The translations under genes were made by a program, and so were the position numbers. A stretch of DNA of 19,746 bases, from the NCBI GenBank assembly GCA_017517985.1, contig JAFWWX010000223.1:1-19746 (forward strand), in the 5' to 3' direction. Shown piece after piece: positions 1-6,772 of this stretch. The first letter of the stretch is position 1. Every line of letters starts with the position of its first letter. The stretch comes from Clostridia bacterium (GTDB taxonomy: Bacteria > Bacillota_A > Clostridia > Oscillospirales > CAG-382). The notes beneath the pieces were generated by a model. That model did not search any database. It was not told where the DNA came from and saw only the letters and a program-made list of their open reading frames with translations.

Positions 1-193
1 GAGACAGCGCTTTTCCAAGGTCTGCCACGACTCTGAAGGGATGCTTTTTCATAAGGGACTGTACAAGACGCACAAGAGCTCGGCACGAGCCGATTATTAT
101 TATAAGAATACCTATAAGCTCCAGCGTGCCGGCAGAAATTTCTGCCAGCATATACAGCATTTCCTTATATTGAGTAATAAAATTTCCAAACAT
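1..193 (-). CDS. DUF1622-like small membrane protein, 3' end cut by window edge
   Basis: Only the first 64 codons are in the window; the gene runs off the left edge. The ATG at 193 has AGGAG seven bases upstream, which fixes the start. The peptide has a short polar N-terminus, then a hydrophobic segment at about residues 20-38 (with LELIGILIIIIGS), a basic stretch with R and K, and ends in ADLGKALS. That layout (one early membrane helix, then a basic segment and a LGxAL motif) recalls DUF1622 membrane proteins, which are usually a little over 100 residues and of unknown function. It lies 45 bases after the apbE stop on the same strand, so it is probably co-transcribed with apbE. The family assignment rests on motif memory and is tentative; that it is a real coding region is more certain. 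Confidence 0.6.
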   Translation of the reverse strand, partial: MFGNFITQYKEMLYMLAEISAGTLELIGILIIIIGSCRALVRLVQSLMKKHPFRVVADLGKALS

Positions 194-238
194 AATAATC
201 TCCTGTCCTGCCTTTTTCGGCGAAGTAGATTTTTACTG

Positions 239-1303
239 TCATTCTGTTTGTTTTACATATTTATTCCAGCCTGAGGATACTGTCTTTGTGCCGTCATCTC
301 GGGTCCACATAGCTTCTGCATCGTCAACAGATTCCACAAGTGCAAGCCCTTCCTCCTGCGACATACAGAAAAGTGCCGTTGAAAGAGCATCTCCAAGTCC
401 CGAATCCTCGCATATTACAGATACCGATACAAATCCTTCGGATGGCATCAGAGTATCCGGGTCAATAATGTGGTGATAGGGCTTGCCGTCAACATAGTAA
501 TATCTCTGATACGAACCGCTTGTAACAACAGATTCAGAACCGTAGATGTCAAGATACGCAAGGTACTCATCTCCGTTTGGATTTTCAATTCCCACATTCC
601 ACGGTGAATTGTCGGGTTTTGTTCCTATCGCGCGGATGTTGCCACCTACATTTAGAAGGTATCCGGAAACCCCTCGTTCTTCAAAGGAGCTTGCCACACG
701 TTCCGTTGCATAGCCTTTGGCTATAGCACCTACATCCAGCTTCATAAGCGGATCTGTCAGTGTGACTGTGCAGTTTTTTTCATCTATAATCATTTTGGAA
801 ATATCAGTGTGCTCTGAGGCAAGCTTTAGTTTTTCCATTGGCGGAAGAGATGCCTCCGCCGGATTGTCCATACCGATTTCACGGTAATCGTGCCATAACG
901 ACAAAACGCTACCCATTGCAATATTTACAGTGCCATTTGTTCTGGTATACATTTCCTTTGCATACAGTAGCATATCAATAATGGGTCTGTCTACTTTTAC
1001 AGTGCGATGCTTGCCGTCCGAAAGCTCGTTTATGGTACAAAGATTTTCCATTCCTTCAAAACGGTGGTATATGGAATACATTTTATGATACATAGCAAAC
1101 TGTGACAGTATATCATCCGCCACAGCGTCAAATTCTTCCTTTGTGTTTTCATAACCGACAATGGTAATTACCGTATCAAAATAATCCATTGAATATGCGG
1201 AATATTTATTTTTTTCAGCCCTTTGCGTGCAGGAAGAAAGAATTAAGCAAATCAGCATCAGGACAGCAAGTGCTGTGCAGTATATTTGTTTTTTTATAAT
1301 CAT
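239..1303 (-). CDS. apbE: ApbE, FAD:protein FMN transferase (lipoprotein)
   Basis: This 354-residue enzyme cleaves FAD and attaches FMN through a phosphoester bond to a Thr in target proteins such as RnfG and RnfD; it works outside the membrane with Mg2+. A lipoprotein signal peptide ends in the lipobox LSSC with Cys25. Family motifs follow in order: YFDTVITI (41-48), DVGAIAKGYA (190-199), NVGGNIRAIG (218-227), GSYQRYYYVDG then HHIIDP (277-282), and DALSTALF (305-312). Length is normal for the family. It follows the repeat lipoprotein and its terminator, and the rnf operon that supplies its likely substrates is just upstream. No Shine-Dalgarno sequence is visible before the ATG at 1303, and the spacer back to the terminator is short and AT-rich, so expression may be weak or depend on read-through. 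The start is supported by the signal peptide. Function is very secure from motifs and context. Confidence 0.95.
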   Translation of the reverse strand: MIIKKQIYCTALAVLMLICLILSSCTQRAEKNKYSAYSMDYFDTVITIVGYENTKEEFDAVADDILSQFAMYHKMYSIYHRFEGMENLCTINELSDGKHRTVKVDRPIIDMLLYAKEMYTRTNGTVNIAMGSVLSLWHDYREIGMDNPAEASLPPMEKLKLASEHTDISKMIIDEKNCTVTLTDPLMKLDVGAIAKGYATERVASSFEERGVSGYLLNVGGNIRAIGTKPDNSPWNVGIENPNGDEYLAYLDIYGSESVVTSGSYQRYYYVDGKPYHHIIDPDTLMPSEGFVSVSVICEDSGLGDALSTALFCMSQEEGLALVESVDDAEAMWTRDDGTKTVSSGWNKYVKQTE

Positions 1304-1342
1304 AATATAATGAGTTTTATACGATAAACCTTATTTATACAA

Positions 1343-1366
1343 AAAAAGGAGATAATTCTCCTTTTT
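1343..1366 (-). terminator. Rho-independent terminator after the repeat lipoprotein gene
   Basis: A perfect 10-bp inverted repeat (AAAAAGGAGA / TCTCCTTTTT) with a 4-base loop begins about 30 bases after the lipoprotein stop. On the minus strand the 3' arm merges into a run of seven T. It separates the lipoprotein gene from apbE. Confidence 0.8.
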
Positions 1367-1396
1367 CTGTATATTGGTATTTGGTTTTATTATAAC

Positions 1397-2440
1397 TTAC
1401 TTTGTAGCAGCCTTAATAAAGCCTGTTACATTTATTGTGCAGCCGGCAGTCTGAAGATCGCTGTTGCCCTTGCCGTCGTCGCCAAGAAGGCCTGCGATTT
1501 CTTCTTTTGTCTTGCCGATACAAGCAGCATCAAAAGCATCTGCCTGCTCGAACCATTCCTTTGTAGCTCCGCCGTATGCTACCATTCCGTAACTCATACC
1601 CTGTTCCATCTTGGAAAGAACCGGCTTTGTTGTATCAAGAGTAGAAACACCGTTTGCATCAAAAGTGAAGGAAACATCTACGCAGTCGCTGGATGCCGCA
1701 ACTACCTTACTGTCAGCATCAAATGCTGCTGCAAAGACATAGGCTGAAATATCATTGCTTCCATTCTTTTCTTCTGTAGCATCTGTGCAGGTCTGTTCTG
1801 TTGCAAAGTTAAGCTCGAGAGTTGTATCTGCACTGATTTCTGTGTCGGCTGCCTTGTATGCCTTTTCGATAGCGGAAACAAATTCGTTTATCATAATTGT
1901 ACAGCCGGCAGTCGTAACTTCTTCTGTACCCTTGTTACCTTCAGCAACGAGTGCCTTTACTTCGTCAAGAGTCTTTCCTACAACTACAGCTTCAAAGGTA
2001 TCTGCCTGTTCAAACCATTCCTTTTTTGCGCCTCCGTATGCTACCATATTGTAGTCTTTTCCAAGTTCATACTTTGTCTTAAATTCGCTTGCAATAGCTT
2101 TTCCGTCTAATGTGAAGTTTACGGTATAGCTTGCTGTGTCAAGTTCGCACGCAGCAATTTTTCCGTCAGCGTCTACTGTAAGTGCAGCAGCTGTGATTTC
2201 AATCTCACCTGTGCCTTCTTTATTTTCTGTAGCGTCAACTGCAGAGGGCGCAGAGGTATAAACACCTGCACCGAACTTAACAGTATTTTCTGATTCGTTG
2301 CTGCCTTCATCGTTGTTATTGGGTGCAACAGCATTCGGTTCATTGTTGTTTTCGTCGTTTTTACTGTTATTGTTACATCCGACAAGAACCGTGGACATTG
2401 CCATAAGAGCGCAAAGAGCGAGAGTTAAAAACTTTTTCAT
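1397..2440 (-). CDS. Lipoprotein with two tandem copies of an unassigned domain, Rnf/ApbE-linked
   Basis: I do not recognise a named family. The 347-residue product starts with a lipoprotein signal peptide (lipobox LVGC, Cys22), then an Asn/Glu/Asp-rich linker to about residue 55. Two similar domains of roughly 130 residues follow (about 75-195 and 225-347). Each has beta-rich sequence with a DADGKI-like turn, then YxMVAYGGAxKEWFEQADxF (residues 130-149 and 284-303), a xGKTxxE segment and a C-terminal TAGCTI motif (177-182 and 331-336) followed by an amphipathic helix. The DGKI turn and the G-x-T ending before a helix resemble FMN_bind domains, so a divergent or degenerate FMN_bind relative on the outer membrane face is one reading; this is inference. 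The start is set by AAGGAG seven bases before the ATG. It has its own consensus promoter and terminator, between the rnf operon and apbE. An extracytoplasmic role beside Rnf is likely; the role itself is unknown. Confidence 0.85.
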   Translation of the reverse strand: MKKFLTLALCALMAMSTVLVGCNNNSKNDENNNEPNAVAPNNNDEGSNESENTVKFGAGVYTSAPSAVDATENKEGTGEIEITAAALTVDADGKIAACELDTASYTVNFTLDGKAIASEFKTKYELGKDYNMVAYGGAKKEWFEQADTFEAVVVGKTLDEVKALVAEGNKGTEEVTTAGCTIMINEFVSAIEKAYKAADTEISADTTLELNFATEQTCTDATEEKNGSNDISAYVFAAAFDADSKVVAASSDCVDVSFTFDANGVSTLDTTKPVLSKMEQGMSYGMVAYGGATKEWFEQADAFDAACIGKTKEEIAGLLGDDGKGNSDLQTAGCTINVTGFIKAATK

Positions 2441-2485
2441 AATAAATCTCCTTGAAGATATTTTTAGTTTAATTTTGCCACTATT

Positions 2486-2514
2486 ATTTTACCATAAGCA
2501 AAAGAGATTGTCAA
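2486..2514 (-). promoter_or_regulatory. Sigma-A-type promoter for the repeat lipoprotein gene
   Basis: On the minus strand TTGACA (2514-2509) and TAAAAT (2491-2486) are separated by 17 bases, giving a predicted start near 2479 and a leader of about 40 nt. The -35 box lies inside the 3' arm of the inverted repeat that ends the rnf operon. Confidence 0.75.
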
Positions 2515-2528
2515 GTATTTGACAATCT
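2505..2528 (-). terminator. Inverted repeat closing the rnf operon, shared with the next promoter
   Basis: A perfect 10-bp stem (AGATTGTCAA / TTGACAATCT) with a 4-base loop lies 16 bases after the Gx transporter stop. On the minus strand it is followed by CTCTTTTG, a weak T tract; on the plus strand the tail is six T. It probably terminates rnf transcripts, perhaps partially. Confidence 0.6.
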
Positions 2529-2544
2529 TTTTTGCATTTTTAGG

Positions 2545-3048
2545 TCAATACAGATTTTTCGGTATTTTTTTTACAAGAGCAGCACCGCAAAGCCCCACAA
2601 GAATCCCTGCAATAATACCGGTGAAAGTAAGCACTACCATATAATAGCCAAGCTCCAATGTTTCAAGCAGAAGCATCGCCATAAGAATTTGACCTGCGTT
2701 GTGCATAACACTGCCTGCAACGCTCACGCCTACTTCGGACATCAGATTCAACTTTCTCAGCAGAATCATTACAGCAAGACTCAGTATACCTCCGGAAAGG
2801 CTGTATGCAAGAGACATTACATTACCGAAAAGCATACTTACAAGTATGATACGCAGTAAAGAAACCCCGATGGCAGAGAATGTGCCCCGCCTGTACAACA
2901 GGAACACGATTATAATATTCGGAAGTCCCATTTTAATTCCGGGTATTGTGGGGAAAAGAGGCTGTATCAGAATCTCAACATACGCAAGAACAAGAGCAAG
3001 CGAAATGCAAAGACCCAGGAATGCAGTATTTGCGTTCTTATTCTTCAT
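2545..3048 (-). CDS. Gx transporter family membrane protein (HepT-like)
   Basis: A 167-residue, very hydrophobic protein with about five to six membrane segments. It carries the pattern PGIKMGLPNIIIVFLLY and LRIILVSMLFGN seen in the Gx transporter family, often mislabelled heptaprenyl diphosphate synthase component I. Later segments include SVMHNAGQILMA and a C-terminal GLCGAALVKKI. The family resembles substrate-binding membrane subunits of ECF-type transporters; its substrate is unknown to me. The ATG at 3048 is chosen because AGAGAGG lies six bases upstream and the family begins with KKN-type residues before the first helix; the frame stays open to 3132 but that would overlap the preceding gene. 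It is 11 bases after the NusG-II gene stop and is the last gene of the rnf operon. A NusG-II plus Gx pair beside Rnf or ApbE is a recurrent Firmicutes arrangement. Confidence 0.85.
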   Translation of the reverse strand: MKNKNANTAFLGLCISLALVLAYVEILIQPLFPTIPGIKMGLPNIIIVFLLYRRGTFSAIGVSLLRIILVSMLFGNVMSLAYSLSGGILSLAVMILLRKLNLMSEVGVSVAGSVMHNAGQILMAMLLLETLELGYYMVVLTFTGIIAGILVGLCGAALVKKIPKNLY

Positions 3049-3059
3049 AACAAACCTCT

Positions 3060-3455
3060 CTATGCCACAATATCGGGAGAACCTGTGTCGCTGTCGGTTA
3101 TTACCGTAACCACAACCTTGTTGGGCAGACATACGATGCTTTCGCCACTACGGAATACCGGATGGTGGGCAACGCATATACCGTCAGGGCAGGAGGCACT
3201 TTCCATATATGCTTTTCCGTCTTTGATAACTAAACGGTTAAGTTCATCACCGTTTTTACCACTTTGTATATCACAGGTAATATTTTCGGACAGGTAATAT
3301 ATGCCGATAAGCTCTCCGTCAACCGTAACCTTAACCGTATTTCCACTGCTTCTGAATACAAACAAATAAATAAGAGCAATAGCAGATATTGCTAGCAAAG
3401 TAACAATGAAAATTATATCGTTGCGTACTTTTGCGGTATTTTTCTTACTGTTCAT
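3060..3455 (-). CDS. NusG domain II-containing membrane protein
   Basis: A 131-residue protein with one N-terminal membrane helix (about 13-34) and an external NusG domain II. Diagnostic features are TVKVTVDGELIG (40-51), CPDGIC (89-94) and SIVCLPNKVVVTV (106-118), close to the usual CPxxxC...SIVCLPNRVVV pattern. The family is known from Rnf and ApbE/FMN-binding neighbourhoods, but its function is not established; the three conserved Cys suggest a redox or metal role (inference). The start at 3455 is one base past the rnfB stop, indicating translational coupling; no strong Shine-Dalgarno is present at the ideal distance. Extending to 3587 would overlap rnfB by more than 100 bases and add a non-homologous tail. 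It lies between rnfB and the Gx transporter gene. Confidence 0.87.
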   Translation of the reverse strand: MNSKKNTAKVRNDIIFIVTLLAISAIALIYLFVFRSSGNTVKVTVDGELIGIYYLSENITCDIQSGKNGDELNRLVIKDGKAYMESASCPDGICVAHHPVFRSGESIVCLPNKVVVTVITDSDTGSPDIVA

Positions 3456-3456
3456 A

Positions 3457-4290
3457 TCAGTCAACAACAGCCTCAAAATCGAAATTTTCCGGAAGGTCAG
3501 GGAAGAGTACCTTTTTAATACATCCCGTAGGACAGTTTTCTGTGCAGAGACCGCAACCGGTACACTTGCTGTAGTCAATGCAAGCAAGGTTGTCTTTTAC
3601 GGAAATAGCACCGTTCGGGCAGTCTTTTTCGCACTTTCTGCAACCTATACAAGCATTACTGCAAGCTTTTCTTGCGTCAGCGCCTTTTTGTTTGTTACTG
3701 CACATTACCGCAACTGCCGAGTCTTGAGGAAGCATAGTAATGATGTGCTTCGGGCAGGTCTGCTGGCAAAGACGGCAGCCAAGACATTTTGAGGTGTCAA
3801 CACGCGCAATACCATCATCAAGGCAAATGGCATCCGACGGACAAACTGCCGCACAGTCTCCATAGCCGAGACAGCCGAATCGGCAGGAATTTGTGCCACC
3901 GTAAAGCATTGATGCGGCACGGCAAGTTTTTACACCTTCGTAAACAGAAGTTGTACTTGTGGCACCGCAGTGGCCGTTACAAGCCACAAACGCTACCACA
4001 TCTTCAACCTCATTTTTTTCAACGCCCAGTATTTCACATATTTTGTCTGCAACCGCTTGAGTTCCGGGAACACACAGATTTGGCTTTGCACCGTTCTCGG
4101 CAATAGCCTCGGCATAGTCGTCACAACCCTTATATCCACAGGCACCGCAGTTGATGCCCGGAAGACATTCTCTGACCGTTTTCTTCAGCGGATTTTCCTC
4201 CACAAAGAAAAGGCGTGAGAATAACAGCAGTAAAAGACCCGCTATAAGTGCCAGGGCAAGAACAAAAATAAATGCAGTTAAAATTCCCAT
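3457..4290 (-). CDS. rnfB: RnfB, ferredoxin-interacting Fe-S subunit of the Rnf complex
   Basis: The 277-residue subunit passes electrons from reduced ferredoxin into the membrane Rnf complex (ferredoxin:NAD+ oxidoreductase). An N-terminal membrane anchor (2-29) precedes a 4Fe-4S domain with C48-x2-C51-x4-C56 and C73. Cys-rich ferredoxin modules follow: C136, C140, C146, C150; C169-x2-C172-x2-C175-x3-C179; C214-x2-C217-x2-C220-x3-C224; and C243-x2-C246-x2-C249-x3-C253. Further Cys at 104, 108 and 123 match the extra-cluster region of clostridial RnfB, which is longer than the proteobacterial protein. The ATG at 4290 is preferred over a GTG at 4299 because GGAGG lies eight bases before the ATG and overlaps the GTG. 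It starts 15 bases after the rnfA stop and its stop abuts the NusG-II gene. Confidence 0.96.
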   Translation of the reverse strand: MGILTAFIFVLALALIAGLLLLLFSRLFFVEENPLKKTVRECLPGINCGACGYKGCDDYAEAIAENGAKPNLCVPGTQAVADKICEILGVEKNEVEDVVAFVACNGHCGATSTTSVYEGVKTCRAASMLYGGTNSCRFGCLGYGDCAAVCPSDAICLDDGIARVDTSKCLGCRLCQQTCPKHIITMLPQDSAVAVMCSNKQKGADARKACSNACIGCRKCEKDCPNGAISVKDNLACIDYSKCTGCGLCTENCPTGCIKKVLFPDLPENFDFEAVVD

Positions 4291-4305
4291 AATCAGCACC
4301 TCCGG

Positions 4306-4908
4306 TCAGTTAAAAATACTCTTTATCACACCATCAAATCCCATAAACGCAAGGGATATGAAGGATGCTGCGATAAGTGTAACGGCAAGTCCACGGAAGG
4401 GTGCCGGAACATTGGATTCGTTTATACGCGAGCGAAGTCCCGAAAATAAAACCATTGCAAGAAGGAATCCAAGGCCGCATCCCAGAGTATTTACCATAGA
4501 TTCAACAAATGAATATCCGTCAAGAATATTGTTTATGGTAACACCGAGAACCGCACAGTTTGTTGTAATAAGTGGCAGGTATACACCAAGTCCCTTATAA
4601 AGAGAGGGGGAAAGTTTTTTGAGAGCCATTTCCAGAATCTGAACAAGTGTTGCGATAACAAGAATGAACACGATGTTCTGAAGATATTCAAGTTCAAGTT
4701 TGTTGAGAATAAAATGTTGAATAGGCCAGGTTACCGCCGTTGCAAGAAGCATAACGAGAGTTACGGCAACCCCCATGCCGGAAGCCTGGTCAAGTTTTTT
4801 TGATACGCCCAGAAAAGGACATATACCAAGGAAACGGCAAAGTACATAGTTGTCAACAAAAACAGCAGTAAGAAGGATTCCGATAAGTGATGTAAAGTTT
4901 AAAGTCAT
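4306..4908 (-). CDS. rnfA: RnfA, integral membrane subunit of the Rnf complex
   Basis: A 200-residue protein with about six membrane helices. It pairs with RnfE in the membrane, where the two carry an Fe-S centre between cytosolic and external sides. The conserved half-motifs are GICPFLGVSKK with Cys30 and LITTNCAVLG with Cys118, the Cys positions known to bind iron in the NqrD/NqrE and RnfA/RnfE pair. Length matches the family. The ATG overlaps the rnfE stop as ATGA (4 bases), with GGAGG ten bases upstream, so the two are translationally coupled. The gene order rnfC-D-G-E-A-B is the usual clostridial one. Confidence 0.96.
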   Translation of the reverse strand: MTLNFTSLIGILLTAVFVDNYVLCRFLGICPFLGVSKKLDQASGMGVAVTLVMLLATAVTWPIQHFILNKLELEYLQNIVFILVIATLVQILEMALKKLSPSLYKGLGVYLPLITTNCAVLGVTINNILDGYSFVESMVNTLGCGLGFLLAMVLFSGLRSRINESNVPAPFRGLAVTLIAASFISLAFMGFDGVIKSIFN

Positions 4909-5594
4909 ATTTCAGCTTCCTCCTTTGTACAGTTTGCAATGTGGCAAAGCCCTGCATTGGGACAGCCTTTACAGGAGAATGATTTCTTGCCGGGAGCCTT
5001 TCCCTTTGTAATTACATATACAAGAGCGATAAGAAGTCCGTATACAAGAAGTCCGCCCGGTGCCTTTGTCATGTATTCGATTTTGTATTCCTGCATAAAG
5101 GGGATGGTAATACCTGCAAAGGAGCCTGCTCCAAGAACCTCACGGACAGTTGCCATAAGTGTAAGTGCAAGTGTAAATCCAAGTCCCATACCGATACCGT
5201 CAAGGGCAGAAGCCACCACCGGATTCTTGTTTGCAAACATTTCGGCACGGCCGAGAATAATACAGTTAACGGTTATAAGGTCAAGATAAACACCAAGGGT
5301 TTCATAAAGTCCGGGGAAAAGAGCCTCAACAAGCATCCTTACTATTGTAACAAAGCCGGCGATAATTACGATATAGCAGGGGATACGCATTGTTTCGGGA
5401 ATTATTTTGCGAAGAAGAGAAATGAAAACATTTGAGCAAAGTAATACCACAAGTGCCGCAAGCCCCATACCAATTGCACCGTCAACCGTTTTTGTTGTTG
5501 CAAGAGTAGGACAAGTTCCGAGAATAAGCACAAGTACGGGATTTTCTTTTATGATTCCGTTTGTAAAAACGGAAAGAGAACTGTTTTTACTCAT
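4905..5594 (-). CDS. rnfE: RnfE, integral membrane subunit of the Rnf complex with Cys-rich tail
   Basis: A 229-residue membrane protein, homologous partner of RnfA. Motifs are NGIIKENPVLVLILGTCPTL with Cys28, and LDLITVNCIILGRAE with Cys111, the ligands expected for the shared membrane Fe-S centre. After the last helix there is a C-terminal extension of about 25 residues with C208-x2-C211-x5-C217-x4-C222, which could bind a metal or cluster; such tails occur in some clostridial RnfE but their role is unclear to me. Two in-frame starts exist. The ATG at 5594 sits nine bases from GGAGG and is used here. The ATG at 5600 overlaps the rnfG stop (ATGA) but is only three bases from GGAGG. Either way it is coupled to rnfG. 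Confidence 0.95.
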   Translation of the reverse strand: MSKNSSLSVFTNGIIKENPVLVLILGTCPTLATTKTVDGAIGMGLAALVVLLCSNVFISLLRKIIPETMRIPCYIVIIAGFVTIVRMLVEALFPGLYETLGVYLDLITVNCIILGRAEMFANKNPVVASALDGIGMGLGFTLALTLMATVREVLGAGSFAGITIPFMQEYKIEYMTKAPGGLLVYGLLIALVYVITKGKAPGKKSFSCKGCPNAGLCHIANCTKEEAEI

Positions 5595-5596
5595 AA

Positions 5597-6772
5597 TCAT
5601 TCCCCTCCTTTCAGGATTTTAACCGCATCAAAGGCACGTTTAATTGCCTGTGTATAACCTTTAGTGGTTGTTGTAGCACCTGCAATGGCGTCTATGTCGG
5701 TGTAATTTTCTTCTGTTTTGCCTGCAAACTGGCTATAGAAGTTTTCGTCTGCACAGGCGTCGCCCAAACCATCTGTTTCAGCTTCAGAAACGGTAAGACA
5801 GTCAATAATTTTAAGGTCAGGTGTCATTGACACACGCACGATGATATATTCTCCTGAAGCCGGGTGGTATTTGTTACCGCCATTAATTCCGTAACCCTCA
5901 CCCTTGGTTTCAAGAACATAGTTGCCGGAGGATGTAACTTTAGCGGAAACAACGGTTTTTGAAAGTCCCTCATAAGAGGAAATATCAATATCCTTTATTG
6001 TTACAGATTGAATACGAGCAACTGCATCTGCAAAAGCCGTTGCATTTTCCACGCCTTCTGTAACAACAGTACCGTCTGACTTAACCCCGACAAAGTTTTC
6101 ACCGCAGATAAATACATAGCCTGCTCCGTTTTCTGAAGCATAAACAGCATCAACATTTTCTATAAGCTCTGTGAGGAATAGCTTTTCAAACTTTCCTTCA
6201 CCCGAAGGTAAAGCCTCGGCAAGATTATCTGCGAATTTTTCTTCTTCTGTACGGATGTCAACAGAGCCACCACCGAGAATAATTGTGCAATTTAGAGCAT
6301 CTCTAATTGCATTTTTGTATGCGGCAGTTGTTTTTGTGGAACTGGCTATAGTATCTACAGCATCAACACCAGCAGCGTCTTTGCCTGTGAAGTTTTTACC
6401 GTAGGTCTTTTCAGCGCTCATTGTTTCAGTCGAGGATGTACACACTGCACCTGTTACAACGCCGTTTGTATCAACACCACACATAATCACCATATTGCTT
6501 CCATAGCCTGTGGTGATAAGCTTTATTACATATCCTTTGCCGGATGTTTCCTTATAAACTTCGGCGACGGTGGACGGAAGTGTGTATGCGCCTAGATCAA
6601 CCGCCTCAAAGTCGTTACCTTCAGGCATAACCTCAAGAAGCGCCTTGGTTTCCGCTGCCTTTTGATTTTTTAGAATAAGGGGAGAGGTAAATGAGTTTGT
6701 GATTGCTAGCAACAATGTGATTACAGTGCAGATGCACACAAACACGGAAAGGTTTACGATATTCTTTTTCAT
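5597..6772 (-). CDS. rnfG: RnfG, covalent-FMN subunit of the Rnf complex, duplicated form
   Basis: RnfG carries FMN attached to a Thr and relays electrons on the external side of the Rnf complex. This copy has 391 residues, about twice the usual length. It has an N-terminal membrane helix (8-28) and two FMN_bind-like regions. The first (about 75-165) ends in VDTIASSTKTT (139-149), a degenerate motif that keeps the Asp (140) and Thr (146). The second (about 275-385) has ETDGLGD (332-338) and a good motif DAIAGATTTT (361-370) with Thr367 as the likely flavinylation site. Between them is a domain-like stretch (about 200-255) with GYVFICGENFVGVKSDGTVV. The start overlaps the rnfD stop by one base (TAATG), with GGGAGG nine bases upstream. 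Identity is secure; the duplication is what I see, its effect is unknown. Confidence 0.94.
   Translation of the reverse strand: MKKNIVNLSVFVCICTVITLLLAITNSFTSPLILKNQKAAETKALLEVMPEGNDFEAVDLGAYTLPSTVAEVYKETSGKGYVIKLITTGYGSNMVIMCGVDTNGVVTGAVCTSSTETMSAEKTYGKNFTGKDAAGVDAVDTIASSTKTTAAYKNAIRDALNCTIILGGGSVDIRTEEEKFADNLAEALPSGEGKFEKLFLTELIENVDAVYASENGAGYVFICGENFVGVKSDGTVVTEGVENATAFADAVARIQSVTIKDIDISSYEGLSKTVVSAKVTSSGNYVLETKGEGYGINGGNKYHPASGEYIIVRVSMTPDLKIIDCLTVSEAETDGLGDACADENFYSQFAGKTEENYTDIDAIAGATTTTKGYTQAIKRAFDAVKILKGGE

Noticed and set aside
3456..3587. Upstream extension of the NusG-II gene
   Set aside because: It would overlap rnfB by over 100 bases and add a tail with no family similarity; the ATG at 3455 sits right after the rnfB stop.
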